Source: Blattabacterium cuenoti
Lineage (GTDB): Bacteria; Bacteroidota; Bacteroidia; Flavobacteriales; Blattabacteriaceae
Length of the DNA: 64,000 nucleotides
Direction: 5' to 3'
NCBI RefSeq assembly: GCF_014251335.1
Contig: NZ_CP059186.1
Location: 560,289 to 624,288 of the forward strand
Below the pieces are notes generated by a model, which was given only the letters and a program-made list of their open reading frames with translations, was not told the origin of the DNA and ran no database searches. A program made the position numbers and the translations under genes. This document shows, one piece after another, positions 50,686 through 59,518 of this stretch. The first letter of the stretch is position 1. Every line of letters starts with the position of its first letter.

Positions 50686-51271
50686 TTAAGTATTATGACG
50701 ATTGAATCTATTCATTGTTTTATGCAGACCATTTTTTACAAATGAAAATATTATTTTTATCCCTATATCTAATTTTGGAAATAAATACTCTATTTCTTCA
50801 TTTTTCCAGTTTTCTAATACATAAGAATCTATTTTTTTAGATAAAAAATTTTTATTAATTCCGAAACGAAGACGTGCATAATGAGATGTTCCTATTTCTT
50901 TTTCTATATTTTTTAATCCATTATGCCCTCCACTTCCTCCTTTTCCTTTTAGACGAAAATTTCCAAAATTCAAATAAATATCATCAGATATTACAAGAAT
51001 ATTTTTTTTTATAATTTTTTCTTTTATTATCCAATGTTTCACGGCTATACCACTACGATTCATATAAGTAGAAGGTTTTAAAAAAAAAAAGTAATTTATC
51101 ATCATAACTAAATGATGAGATAAAACCTAGTTTTCTTTTTGAAAAAGAAAAAAAATATTTTTTCGATAGTTGATCTAAAATCATAAATCCTAAATTATGT
51201 CTAGTTTTTTTGTATAAATCCCCTGGATTTCCTAATCCAACTATCAAAAATTTTTCTATACTGTTACTCAT
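50686..51271 (-). pseudogene. pth: Peptidyl-tRNA hydrolase, frame broken in a T11 tract
   Basis: Frame one from ATG 51271 gives [19 protein letters not shown], with the conserved Asn and catalytic His. It ends shortly after a T11 tract on the coding strand (A on the plus strand at 51080-51090). The second frame continues the protein exactly, with [22 protein letters not shown], and GGSGGHNGLKNIE, to the stop at 50686. Removing one T, or adding two, restores about 193 residues with all catalytic positions. Pth frees tRNA from stalled peptidyl-tRNA and is essential in well-studied bacteria, so transcript slippage rescue is plausible. A true loss or a base-call error are the alternatives. Confidence 0.88.
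51080..51090 (-). repeat. T11 (coding strand) tract at the pth frame break
   Basis: Eleven A on the plus strand are eleven T in the pth sense strand. Ten or thirteen would restore the frame across [13 protein letters not shown]. Confidence 0.9.
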
Positions 51272-51287
51272 ATGAATTTGATCTTGA

Positions 51288-52163
51288 TCAATGAAGAACT
51301 TCATATACGGTTTTTCCTATATTAGCTGGAGATTTAACGATATGTATTCCATTTTTTTCCATTATTTTCATTTTTTCTTGTGCTGTTTCTATTTTCTTTT
51401 CAATAATAGCTCCAGCATGTCCCATTGTTCTGCCTTTTGGAGCAGTTTGACCAGCTATAAAACCTATTATCGGTTTTTTATTTTCCAATTTTTTTATCCA
51501 TTCAGCCGCTTCAATTTCTAATTGGCCTCCTATCTCTCCAATCATAACAATACATTCTGTTTCCGAATCATGTAAAAATAATTTCATGATTTCTTTTACG
51601 TTCATTCCGATTATAGAATCTCCACCTATACCAATAGCAGTGGAAATTCCATAACCAAATTTTACTATTTGGTCTGCTGCTTCATAAGTTAGAGTTCCTG
51701 ATCTAGAAATTATTCCTACGTTTCCTTTTTTTTTAAAGACTGAATTTGGCATTATTCCTACTTTAGATTCTTCTGGAGAAATGATTCCAGGGCAATTTGG
51801 TCCTATTAAACGAGATTTTTTTTTTTTCAAAAAATGTTTTACTCGAATCATATCTGAAACAGGAATCCCTTCTGTTATGCATACAATAATTTGTATATTC
51901 ATATAAACAGATTCTAAAATAGCATCAGAAGCAAAAGCAGAAGGAACAAAAATTACGCTTACATTTCCTCCTGTATTATTGACCGCTTCTTCAATCGTGT
52001 TAAAAATAGGAACCCCTAAATATCTTTTTCCCCCTTTACCTGGAGTCACTCCTCCCACTATAGAAGTTCCATAATTTATCATTTGTTCAGTATGAAATAA
52101 ACCTTCTCGACCAGTTAATCCTTGTACAAGGACTTTAATGTTTTTATCTATCAAAATACTCAT
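51288..52163 (-). CDS. sucD: Succinyl-CoA ligase, alpha subunit
   Basis: The 291-residue protein has the CoA-binding [10 protein letters not shown] and [24 protein letters not shown], and the phosphohistidine region MGHAGAIIE. With SucC, encoded elsewhere, it interconverts succinyl-CoA and succinate with nucleotide phosphorylation in the TCA cycle. It lies 15 bases after efp and 16 bases before pth. Confidence 0.95.
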   Translation of the reverse strand: MSILIDKNIKVLVQGLTGREGLFHTEQMINYGTSIVGGVTPGKGGKRYLGVPIFNTIEEAVNNTGGNVSVIFVPSAFASDAILESVYMNIQIIVCITEGIPVSDMIRVKHFLKKKKSRLIGPNCPGIISPEESKVGIMPNSVFKKKGNVGIISRSGTLTYEAADQIVKFGYGISTAIGIGGDSIIGMNVKEIMKLFLHDSETECIVMIGEIGGQLEIEAAEWIKKLENKKPIIGFIAGQTAPKGRTMGHAGAIIEKKIETAQEKMKIMEKNGIHIVKSPANIGKTVYEVLH

Positions 52164-52178
52164 AATTTTTAATAAATT

Positions 52179-52769
52179 TTATGTAAAATAATTTGAATTT
52201 TGTTTTTTTACTCTTTCCATATAAGATTTATTTTCTGTATTTATTTTAACAAAATCTCCTGTATCGATAAAAGATGGAACTAATAATTTAGTTCCTGTTT
52301 CTAAAACAACTATTTTATTGGTGTTATTAATAGTATCCCCTTTTTTGACATATCCTGTTTGTTCCACTTTTAAAATAATTGTAGAAGGGATTTTTAAAAA
52401 TAAAAAAATTTTTTCTTTTTCACTTTTTACATGAAAAAAAATAGGTATTTTTATCCCTTCTTTTAAAAATTCTATATTTATGTTTTTGATTGATTTTTTT
52501 TCGATTTGTATTTGATCATAAGTCTTATCATTCATAAAATAAAAAATATTTCTTTCTTTATACAAATACCTATATGAATGAGATTCTATTTTTACCTTTT
52601 TCAATTTATATTTTGCTGAAAAATTATTTTCTAAAACATAACCTGTTACTAAATTTTTCAATTTAGTTCTGACAAAAGCATATCCTTTCCCTGGTTTTAC
52701 ATGAAGGAAATCAATAATTTTGAATATTTCCTTATTCCATTGTATATATAAACCTTTTCTGATATTCAT
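52179..52769 (-). CDS. efp: Elongation factor P
   Basis: The 196-residue protein has the three beta-barrel domains of EF-P. The N-terminal domain carries HVKPGKGYAFVRTKLKN, whose loop lysine is the site of modification in many bacteria. The C-terminal OB domain contains VEQTGYVKKGDTINN. It relieves ribosome stalling at proline stretches. The middle part is diverged and basic but full length. It lies between lpxC-fabZ and sucD in the same direction. Confidence 0.92.
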   Translation of the reverse strand: MNIRKGLYIQWNKEIFKIIDFLHVKPGKGYAFVRTKLKNLVTGYVLENNFSAKYKLKKVKIESHSYRYLYKERNIFYFMNDKTYDQIQIEKKSIKNINIEFLKEGIKIPIFFHVKSEKEKIFLFLKIPSTIILKVEQTGYVKKGDTINNTNKIVVLETGTKLLVPSFIDTGDFVKINTENKSYMERVKKQNSNYFT

Positions 52770-52791
52770 TTTTTTTTAAAAATTAAAATTT

Positions 52792-54129
52792 TCAGAATGT
52801 TTCATAATTCTTAACTATTTTGGCAACAACTTCTGCTTCTACTACAAGTTTATTATTAACATAACCTTTACCTTGCATATGAACAATTCCTCTTTTCATA
52901 GATTCTAACAGATAAACTTGAATAATAATTATATCTCCAGGAACTATTTTGTGTTTAAATTTTACTTTATCTATTTTTAAAAAATAGGTAGAATATAATT
53001 CAGGTTGACTTAATTTATTTAACACAAGGATTCCTCCAACTTGCGCTATAGTTTCTATTTGTAAGACTCCGGGCATAATTGGTTCTTTAGGAAAATGTCC
53101 TGTGAAAAAAGATTCATTCATTGTTACATTCTTAACCCCTACAATACTATCTTCTGTTAAATCTATAATTTTATCCACTAAGAGAAATGGAGGTTTATGA
53201 GGTAAAATTCTCATAATACTTTTTATATCCAAAATAGGTTTCTTTTTTAAATCAAATTCAGGAATCTCATTTTTTTTTAATGTTTGAATTTTATTCATTA
53301 ACTCCTTTAAAAATTGCATAATAATATAATTATCTGGATTATAAAAAATGAATTTACCTTTTAATTTAGTTTCCATTAAAGTTAGAAAGCCTATAATATC
53401 TAAAAGAATATGTTTAGCAATTTCATTAAATTGATCTTGATAAAAAAACGTTTTTTCAAAAAAAGAACACATGGAATTGGAATCCACTTTACCTTTTTTA
53501 ATTTTTTTTTGAAAAAAAGGATCAATTATTTTATTTTTTTCGCGAAGAACACAAAAAACTTTTGAATTAGCAATTTTTCTAAATTGATACAAATGTTTAA
53601 AAATAGCATTTTGCGTATAACCTTTGGAAGAATTAAAATCTATAAAGGTCATGATTTCAAACTTTTTAGCAGGTAAAGCTAAAATTTCTCCCCCTGTTTT
53701 GACATTTTCATAAGAAATAATTTTTGTTATTGAATAATATTTTCTTTTTTCGCTCTGTTCTATAATCCCTACTTTTTGAATTGCTTCTACAAAAAATTTA
53801 GAAGAACCATCCATAATAGGAATTTCAATATTATCTAATTCTATAATCACATTATCTAAATCCATACCTGTTAGAGCAGCTAAAACATGTTCAATAGTAT
53901 AAATTTTGAATCCATTTTTTTCCAAAAAAATACCTTTATCTATGTTTTCCTTTATAAAAAAAGAATAATGAGCTTTGATACAAGGTTTTTCTTTTATATC
54001 TGTCCTAATAAAAATAAATCCTGTATGAATTGGAGCTGGTTTAAAAGTAACAGTTACTCTTTTTTTAGTATATAAACCAAATCCTTGTAAAGAAATTTTT
54101 TCTGCAATAGTTTTTTGCTTCTCAAGCAT
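52792..54129 (-). CDS. lpxC-fabZ: Fused LpxC deacetylase-like domain and FabZ dehydratase, LpxC half diverged
   Basis: The 445-residue protein is the LpxC-FabZ fusion typical of Bacteroidetes. The C-terminal FabZ part (about 300-445) is intact, with LPHKPPFLLVDK, and catalytic His345 and Glu359 in GHFPKEPIMPGVLQIE. The N-terminal LpxC part keeps Glu80-His81 (IEHVLAAL) and the zinc-ligand positions His240 and Asp244. However, the usual lysine after the second zinc His is Ile241, the catalytic GH pair late in the domain reads Asp266-Asn267, and the loop between is degraded. FabZ dehydrates 3-hydroxyacyl-ACP; LpxC starts lipid A synthesis. I infer that FabZ is retained and LpxC is weakened or lost. 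Confidence 0.92.
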   Translation of the reverse strand: MLEKQKTIAEKISLQGFGLYTKKRVTVTFKPAPIHTGFIFIRTDIKEKPCIKAHYSFFIKENIDKGIFLEKNGFKIYTIEHVLAALTGMDLDNVIIELDNIEIPIMDGSSKFFVEAIQKVGIIEQSEKRKYYSITKIISYENVKTGGEILALPAKKFEIMTFIDFNSSKGYTQNAIFKHLYQFRKIANSKVFCVLREKNKIIDPFFQKKIKKGKVDSNSMCSFFEKTFFYQDQFNEIAKHILLDIIGFLTLMETKLKGKFIFYNPDNYIIMQFLKELMNKIQTLKKNEIPEFDLKKKPILDIKSIMRILPHKPPFLLVDKIIDLTEDSIVGVKNVTMNESFFTGHFPKEPIMPGVLQIETIAQVGGILVLNKLSQPELYSTYFLKIDKVKFKHKIVPGDIIIIQVYLLESMKRGIVHMQGKGYVNNKLVVEAEVVAKIVKNYETF

Positions 54130-54260
54130 ATAATAAATATATATTAGAACTTAATCCCTGATCTATAAAAACCATATTGAATATAAATTTTACAAAAAAA
54201 AACACCATAAAAATAAAAACTTTATGTAATTTAATCCGAATGTATGATTTTTATTATATC

Positions 54261-54428
54261 ATGAGTTTTTCAAAACGTATATTTTTATTTTTTACAGGTT
54301 TTATTATTGGTATTTTTATATTATTTTTTTTTTCCTATCAAAAAAGATTACTGAATATAAAAAAGAAAAAAATATCAGAAAAGAAAGACGTAAAATATTT
54401 TTATAAAAAAATAAACAAAATAATATGA
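54261..54428 (+). CDS. Small single-pass membrane protein coupled to rpmH
   Basis: The likely start is ATG 54261 ([11 protein letters not shown]), giving 55 residues; an in-frame ATG at 54177 would give 83. The protein has one membrane helix (about residues 8-26) and a highly basic cytoplasmic-type tail. No family is recognised. Its stop overlaps the rpmH start by 4 bases (ATGA), which supports a real, translationally coupled gene. Confidence 0.55.
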   Translation: MSFSKRIFLFFTGFIIGIFILFFFSYQKRLLNIKKKKISEKKDVKYFYKKINKII

Positions 54429-54574
54429 AAAGAACTTACCAACCTTCAAATAGAAGAAAAGTTAATGTTCACGGATTTATGAAACGAATGAACACAAAAA
54501 CAGGTCGTATGATTATATCTAGAAGGAGAAAAAAGGGAAGAAAAAAACTATCAGTTTCTAATTTTAGAAAATAA
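54425..54574 (+). CDS. rpmH: 50S ribosomal protein L34
   Basis: The 49-residue protein begins [18 protein letters not shown] and continues with [20 protein letters not shown], which is diagnostic of L34, a basic protein of the large ribosomal subunit. It is short but fully conserved. Its start overlaps the stop of the upstream small membrane protein gene. Its stop directly abuts the stop of the convergent M14 peptidase gene at 54575. Confidence 0.97.
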   Translation: MKRTYQPSNRRKVNVHGFMKRMNTKTGRMIISRRRKKGRKKLSVSNFRK

Positions 54575-55753
54575 TTAAAAAATTTTAAAATTTTCTAAAT
54601 CCCCAATTTCAGGAAAATTTTTTCCTTTTTCTCCATAAAATTTGTTACCTGTAACGATAAATTCTTCATAGGTAAAAAAATTGGATAAATCTCCTATATC
54701 TACTATTTTTGTAAAAATAGTAATATTTCTTTTCATTAAATCGAATTTTTCAAAATTCATAAGCCCTATATCTACTAAAAATTTATTTTTATTTTTATGT
54801 ATTTGTATTTTTCTATATATTTTATCTAATAAAATATTTTTATTTTCTGGAATGGAAAAATAGGATTTATAATTTTTTTCAAGATATTCTCCTTTATAAC
54901 CTTTGTAAGAAATAAAATAAATCCCTGCAAGAATAGATAATGCAGTATATTTTCTAATAATTTTTTTTTGAAAATCTTTGGGATAATTTCCAGATTCAAT
55001 CAATACACAAGGATAACCTAATTTTTGTAACCGATCTCCAGTTGCTGTAGGATACAATTCATCAGAAAATCTTCCTATTGATCCGATATCAGGTAAAATT
55101 TTATGGAGTTCTTTTACCATAAAATTTATAATCCCCATAGATTTTTTTCTACTTATAGAATAGATATCTTTTTCCATAGATACAGAAGGAGATAAAAAAG
55201 ATAAAATAGCGGGATTAAAACTCTTATATCCAACATTATAAATACTTCTCTGATCATGTAAATTAAATAAAATATTAGGTTTATTTTCTTTTATTTCTTG
55301 AAATAAAATTTGTATCTCTGGAGACTGTAAACAAATAGCATCTCTATTTAAATCTATATTCACAGCATTTCTTCTCTGAAATATTTCAGATCCATCAGGA
55401 TTTAACATCGGAATAAATAAAATAGTTAAATTTTTTTTGAAAAATTTAACTAAATCACAATTTTTTTTTCTTAAAAAAAAATAAAAAATGTCAAACATAG
55501 ACTTTGTTCCAGTTGTTTCATTTCCATGCATTTGAGACCAAATTAATATTTTTATTTTTCCTATTCCCCATTTTATTTTGAAAATTTTTCTTTTTTCTAT
55601 AGATAATCCTATAGGAACAATAGTACATATGTCTTTATACTTATTCATAACTTTCAATAAGTCAGAATATCTGAAAATTTTTGTACTACCAACACTACTA
55701 TCTTTAAAAGATTCATAATTTTGAAATAGAGATATAATATCGAAAAACAACAT
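54575..55753 (-). CDS. M14-family zinc carboxypeptidase
   Basis: The protein of about 392 residues has zinc ligands in QMHGNETTG (His and Glu) and NLHDQRS (His), NPDGSEIFQRRNAVNIDLNRDA for substrate binding, split between these motifs, and the catalytic Glu in VLIESGNYP. I use ATG 55753 (MLFFDIISLF); an in-frame upstream start would add 19 hydrophobic residues that might serve as an export signal, so location is unsure. Homologues of this length are conserved in Flavobacteriia. A role in peptide or cell-wall processing is possible but unproven. Confidence 0.87.
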   Translation of the reverse strand: MLFFDIISLFQNYESFKDSSVGSTKIFRYSDLLKVMNKYKDICTIVPIGLSIEKRKIFKIKWGIGKIKILIWSQMHGNETTGTKSMFDIFYFFLRKKNCDLVKFFKKNLTILFIPMLNPDGSEIFQRRNAVNIDLNRDAICLQSPEIQILFQEIKENKPNILFNLHDQRSIYNVGYKSFNPAILSFLSPSVSMEKDIYSISRKKSMGIINFMVKELHKILPDIGSIGRFSDELYPTATGDRLQKLGYPCVLIESGNYPKDFQKKIIRKYTALSILAGIYFISYKGYKGEYLEKNYKSYFSIPENKNILLDKIYRKIQIHKNKNKFLVDIGLMNFEKFDLMKRNITIFTKIVDIGDLSNFFTYEEFIVTGNKFYGEKGKNFPEIGDLENFKIF

Positions 55754-55941
55754 AATGATTTTAATTTTTTTAAAAAAAATTCTGCTATTTATGATTATGA
55801 TTAATAACAAAATTGTTGTTATCTTTCAAAAAGATAAAAATAAACTTTTACTAAATTATAAAGATTTTCATAATGTGAAATGAAGAATGCTGTATAAGTA
55901 TAAGCAATAACAAAATAAAATACGAATTTTTAACATTTATT

Positions 55942-56739
55942 ATGAGGAATTATTTTAAAATAAATTATATCGAATCGATTTTATTAATAGTAGGATTTAC
56001 TGCTTTAAATTTTTTCAATGTAATTCTTAGAAAATTATTGATTTCTATTAATTTACCTGAAAGCATGATATTTTCAATATCATATACACTTCCTTTCATT
56101 TTTTTATTTATTTTCATATCTCATCAAGCTCAAAAAAAAAATCTTATTATCGATTTATCCATGAAGTTATCTCCATGGTATATTTATTTTATTATTTTTT
56201 GTATGATGTTTTCTATGATCATTATTAATGAATATATTTCTTCTCTAGTTCCAAGAGAAGGACCAATATTAGGAAACATGTATAAAGAAATTGAAGAATT
56301 TCTAAAGGAAGAAATTAAAAATCCAATTCCTTTTTTTTCCACGACAGTATTACTCGCTCCTATATGTGAAGAAGTTCTTTTTAGAGGGATTATTTTAAAT
56401 GGAATGTTAAAAAATAAGACCCATCCTATTAAAGCTATTTTATTTTCTTCTTTTTTATTTGGATTAACTCATATGAATCCATGGCAATTTGTAGGAGGAA
56501 TCATCATTGGAAGTTTTATAGGTTTCATTTATTTCATAACTTCTTCTATTATAGACTGTATATTATTACATATTTTTAATAATGCTTTCGCTATATTCAC
56601 TATGTTTTTTTTTATGAGAAATGAAAATCCTTTTTTCTCAAAAGAGGTAAATATGAATGTTGGATTAATCTTAATAATAGCTTTCATGATAACAATTATT
56701 GGTAGTATTTTTCTTTTAAAAAGAAGAAAAAAAGTATAA
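55942..56739 (+). CDS. CPBP-family intramembrane protease-like protein
   Basis: The 265-residue protein has about seven to eight hydrophobic segments and the CPBP motifs: EEVLFRG (EExxxR), FGLTHMNPWQ (FxxxH) and LHIFNNAF (HxxxN). Bacterial members are intramembrane proteases or have roles in membrane protein quality control. All catalytic positions remain. It lies after a 188-base divergent spacer in which I see only short A+T-rich palindromes, such as AACAAAATTGTT near 55808, and no RNA gene. Confidence 0.88.
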   Translation: MRNYFKINYIESILLIVGFTALNFFNVILRKLLISINLPESMIFSISYTLPFIFLFIFISHQAQKKNLIIDLSMKLSPWYIYFIIFCMMFSMIIINEYISSLVPREGPILGNMYKEIEEFLKEEIKNPIPFFSTTVLLAPICEEVLFRGIILNGMLKNKTHPIKAILFSSFLFGLTHMNPWQFVGGIIIGSFIGFIYFITSSIIDCILLHIFNNAFAIFTMFFFMRNENPFFSKEVNMNVGLILIIAFMITIIGSIFLLKRRKKV

Positions 56740-56829
56740 AATTTTCTTTATTTTATAAATAAATACTGACTATACTCTATATTATACAACTATACACATG
56801 AATTAGAAAATATATTAAAAAAACTTTTC

Positions 56830-57750
56830 ATGATGAAAAAGTCTTCGTTAACTATTTTGGGATGTCATTCTTCCATCCCTACAAAACAGTTTCATCCCAC
56901 TGCTCAAATATTGGAAATGAAAGGGTTTTCCTTTCTTATTGATTGTGGAGAGGGAACACAAGTTCAATTAAGAAAGGCAAAAATAAAATTGAATAGAATA
57001 ATACACATATTCATATCTCATTTACATGGAGACCATTTTTTCGGATTGATTGGATTGTTATCTACTTTTCATTTATTAGGTCGAGAAAAATCAGTAAGTA
57101 TTTATGCTCCAAAAGGATTAAAAGAGATCATAGATGTTCATTTTAAATGGTCTTATACCAGACTTAAGTATCCTATAGATCATATAGAATTATCATCCCA
57201 AAAATTGGAAAAAATCATGGAAAATGAAAAAATAGAAATTTTTTCTATACCATTAAAACATAGAATTTATGCAAACGGATTTCTTTTTAGAGAAAAACCT
57301 AGTAGTAGAAAATTAAATATAGAAGAAATTAAAAAAATACCCGATATTAAAATAGTAGACTACAAAAATTTAAAATTAGGAAAAGATTTTAAAACAAGTG
57401 ATGGAAGAATTATTTCTAACAATAAATTAACATTTGATCCTCCCAAAATATTATCTTACGCTTTTTGTTCAGATACTTCCTTTTACGTGCCTGTAATTGA
57501 ACATATTAAAAATGTAGATTTATTATATCATGAATCTACATTTTTAAAAATAGAAGAAAAAAGAGCGATAAATACAGGACATTCTACAGCAAATCAGGCG
57601 GCATATATAGCTAAAAAAGCTAAAGTTAAAAAACTATTGTTGGGACACTATTCAAATAGATTCCCTAATATTAAAGAATTTGAAAAAGAAGCAAAAGAAA
57701 TATTTTTTAATGTAGAAGCATCTGAAGCTCTAAAAACATATTATTTATAA
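56830..57750 (+). CDS. rnz: Ribonuclease Z
   Basis: The 306-residue metallo-beta-lactamase-fold nuclease has the zinc motif SHLHGDHFFGL (His64, His66, Asp68, His69), the AFCSDTSF segment, and GHSTANQAA with GHYSNRF near the end. It cuts the 3' trailer of tRNA precursors. This matters here because the tRNA genes in the window do not encode CCA. Its end overlaps the convergent permease gene by 10 bases. Confidence 0.94.
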   Translation: MMKKSSLTILGCHSSIPTKQFHPTAQILEMKGFSFLIDCGEGTQVQLRKAKIKLNRIIHIFISHLHGDHFFGLIGLLSTFHLLGREKSVSIYAPKGLKEIIDVHFKWSYTRLKYPIDHIELSSQKLEKIMENEKIEIFSIPLKHRIYANGFLFREKPSSRKLNIEEIKKIPDIKIVDYKNLKLGKDFKTSDGRIISNNKLTFDPPKILSYAFCSDTSFYVPVIEHIKNVDLLYHESTFLKIEEKRAINTGHSTANQAAYIAKKAKVKKLLLGHYSNRFPNIKEFEKEAKEIFFNVEASEALKTYYL

Positions 57751-58931
57751 TTGTAAATTATGTGATTAATTCTTCTTAAAGAATAAAAAGATATAATTGA
57801 TCCTATTATTAAAATAATACATACAACTATAGAAGAATCTTCTATTGTAATTTTAACAGGAAAAGGGATTCTTTTTGAGATTTTAAATATTTTATATTTT
57901 TCTTGTATTAATGAAATAATATAAGATAAAAATACCCCACTTAAACAACCAAAAATAGTGATCATAAATCCTACATAGAAAAATATCATCTTAATTTTAT
58001 ACAAAGAAAATCCCATACTCCATAATGTAAAAAGCTCTTTCAACTTATCTAATTGTAAAATTACAATAGCACTAAATAAATTAAATCCAGTGATTAGTGT
58101 CATTAATATGAACAAAAAATAAATAAATATTTTTTCTGTATTCAAAACTTTATAAAAAATTTTTTCTCTTTCTGCACGTGTTATTACATTAAATTTTGGT
58201 CCCAATTTTTTTATTAAAATGTTTTTCATATTATTGACGTTGGCTTTATCATGAATCTTTATTTCTAATGCATGAAAAAATTTTTTGTTCGTTATATGTT
58301 GAAGTTCAGATAAATCACAAAAAAAATATTTTTTATCCATTTTAGGGATAAAATGAAAAATTCCTTTTATAGAAATTTTTTTTTTCAAAAAAAATGAATC
58401 TAAAGGATTTTTTTTGTAATCCAAAATAAATATTTGGAAAGGCAGATTTATTACATGATATAGTATTGGAAAGTATGAAACCATGGAAGACCATCCTACA
58501 TATATATTCAAATGATCAAATCTATTATTTTTCAAATTTATCCTTTTAAATTTTTTCATTACTTTTTCATATTCCGTATCTACCCCTTTTAAAAGAATAA
58601 AATATTCATGATGATTATAATAAAAAAAAACTTTTTTTTCCATAGTCTTAGAAAGAGTTATAATTCCTTGTATAGATTTTATTTTTTTTATTACATTATC
58701 ATCAAGAAAAAAATCTTCTTCATTTGAATGTAAAACAGTAATATCAGGATAATAAGTTTGATAAAATTTTTTATTTAAATTTTCTAATCCAGAAAAAACA
58801 AATAAAATTGTAGATAAAGAAAATGTAGATACACTAATAGATAAAATTGATAAAAAAACAATAATATTAACAAGATTCGTTTTTTTTTTATAAAAAAAAT
58901 AACGTATAGATATATAAAAAGAAGTACTCAA
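57741..58931 (-). CDS. FtsX-type ABC transporter permease (LolC/LolE-like)
   Basis: The 396-residue protein has one N-terminal membrane helix, a large periplasmic domain (about residues 45-260), and three helices in the C-terminal FtsX domain (FILMTLITGFNLFSAIVILQ, MIFFYVGFMITIFGCLSG, VVCIILIIGSIISFY). This is the layout of LolC/LolE subunits, which release lipoproteins from the inner membrane. No other Lol gene is nearby, so the substrate is inferred. The start appears to be TTG 58931, 13 bases after rbfA. Confidence 0.8.
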   Translation of the reverse strand: MSTSFYISIRYFFYKKKTNLVNIIVFLSILSISVSTFSLSTILFVFSGLENLNKKFYQTYYPDITVLHSNEEDFFLDDNVIKKIKSIQGIITLSKTMEKKVFFYYNHHEYFILLKGVDTEYEKVMKKFKRINLKNNRFDHLNIYVGWSSMVSYFPILYHVINLPFQIFILDYKKNPLDSFFLKKKISIKGIFHFIPKMDKKYFFCDLSELQHITNKKFFHALEIKIHDKANVNNMKNILIKKLGPKFNVITRAEREKIFYKVLNTEKIFIYFLFILMTLITGFNLFSAIVILQLDKLKELFTLWSMGFSLYKIKMIFFYVGFMITIFGCLSGVFLSYIISLIQEKYKIFKISKRIPFPVKITIEDSSIVVCIILIIGSIISFYSLRRINHIIYNYK

Positions 58932-58944
58932 AAACTATTGAATT

Positions 58945-59253
58945 TTATACAAATGCACAAAAATCCAATTTTGGAATTTTTTTAACACGATATCTTAATC
59001 TTTTAGAAAGTAATTTTCTATAAAATCTAGATTTAGAACGAATCAATTTCAATATATTTTTATCCAAAAAAGGATAAATGCTAATATATACTTTTATTAA
59101 GTTCATATCATGAGTCATACATATTTTAATCAAAGTCACTAAAAATTTATTTTTACTTCGATTATAATAGATTTCTTCATTAATAATTTCTGCTATTTCT
59201 ATAAAAAATATTGAAGATAATTTCTCATTTCTAATCAAGTTCATTTCTTTCAT
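58945..59253 (-). CDS. rbfA: Ribosome-binding factor A
   Basis: The 102-residue basic protein matches RbfA by its KH-like pattern: RNEKLSSIFFIEIAEIINEE at the start, MTHDMNLIKVYISIYP in the middle and LRYRVKKIPKLDFCAF at the end. It binds 16S rRNA during 30S maturation, as Era normally does. It is a little shorter than usual at the C-terminus. The rbfA-permease order is typical of Flavobacteriia. Confidence 0.88.
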   Translation of the reverse strand: MKEMNLIRNEKLSSIFFIEIAEIINEEIYYNRSKNKFLVTLIKICMTHDMNLIKVYISIYPFLDKNILKLIRSKSRFYRKLLSKRLRYRVKKIPKLDFCAFV

Positions 59254-59356
59254 AATTTCGTCTTAATAAATAAAAAATAAAAGCATAAAAATTTACAAAA
59301 AATTTGTAATAGGAAAAATAATATTGTAAACTTGTATAAATTCAGTTTTTTATTTA

Positions 59357-59430
59357 GGTCCCATAGCTCAGTTGGTTAGAGCACCTGACTCATAATCAGG
59401 AAGTCGCTGGTTCAAGTCCAGCTGGGACCA
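59357..59430 (+). tRNA. tRNA with CAU anticodon, Met or lysidine-type Ile2
   Basis: The 74-base cloverleaf is fully paired: acceptor GGTCCCA/TGGGACC, D-arm GCTC/GAGC, anticodon stem CCTGA/TCAGG with loop CTCATAA, T-arm GCTGG/CCAGC with loop TTCAAGT, discriminator A. CCA is not encoded. The GTCGCTGGTTCAAGTCCAGC half is strikingly like E. coli tRNA-Ile2 (ileX), so this may be the tRNA that TilS converts to read AUA, a very common codon here. A Met tRNA is the alternative. Confidence 0.94.
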
Positions 59431-59443
59431 TATAATTACTTAA

Positions 59444-59518
59444 TAACTGGGGAGGGATTCGAACCCACAACTTACAGTTTAGGAAACTGTTGTTCTATCC
59501 GATTTGAACTACCCAGTC
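59444..59518 (-). tRNA. tRNA-Arg (anticodon CCU), overlapped by the end of rpmA
   Basis: The 75-base cloverleaf on the minus strand has acceptor GACTGGG/CCCAGTT (one G-T pair), D-arm GTTC/GAAC, anticodon stem ACAGT/ACTGT with loop TTCCTAA (CCU), T-loop TTCGAAT and discriminator A. The T-stem GTGGG/CCCTC has the same T-T mismatch at 50-64 as the other tRNA-Arg. Its first ten bases are also the last codons and stop of rpmA, on the same strand. Confidence 0.95.

Noticed and set aside
54177-54260. N-terminal extension of the small protein upstream of rpmH
   Set aside because: The extra 28 residues are basic and lack a pattern; ATG 54261 gives a cleaner single-pass protein.
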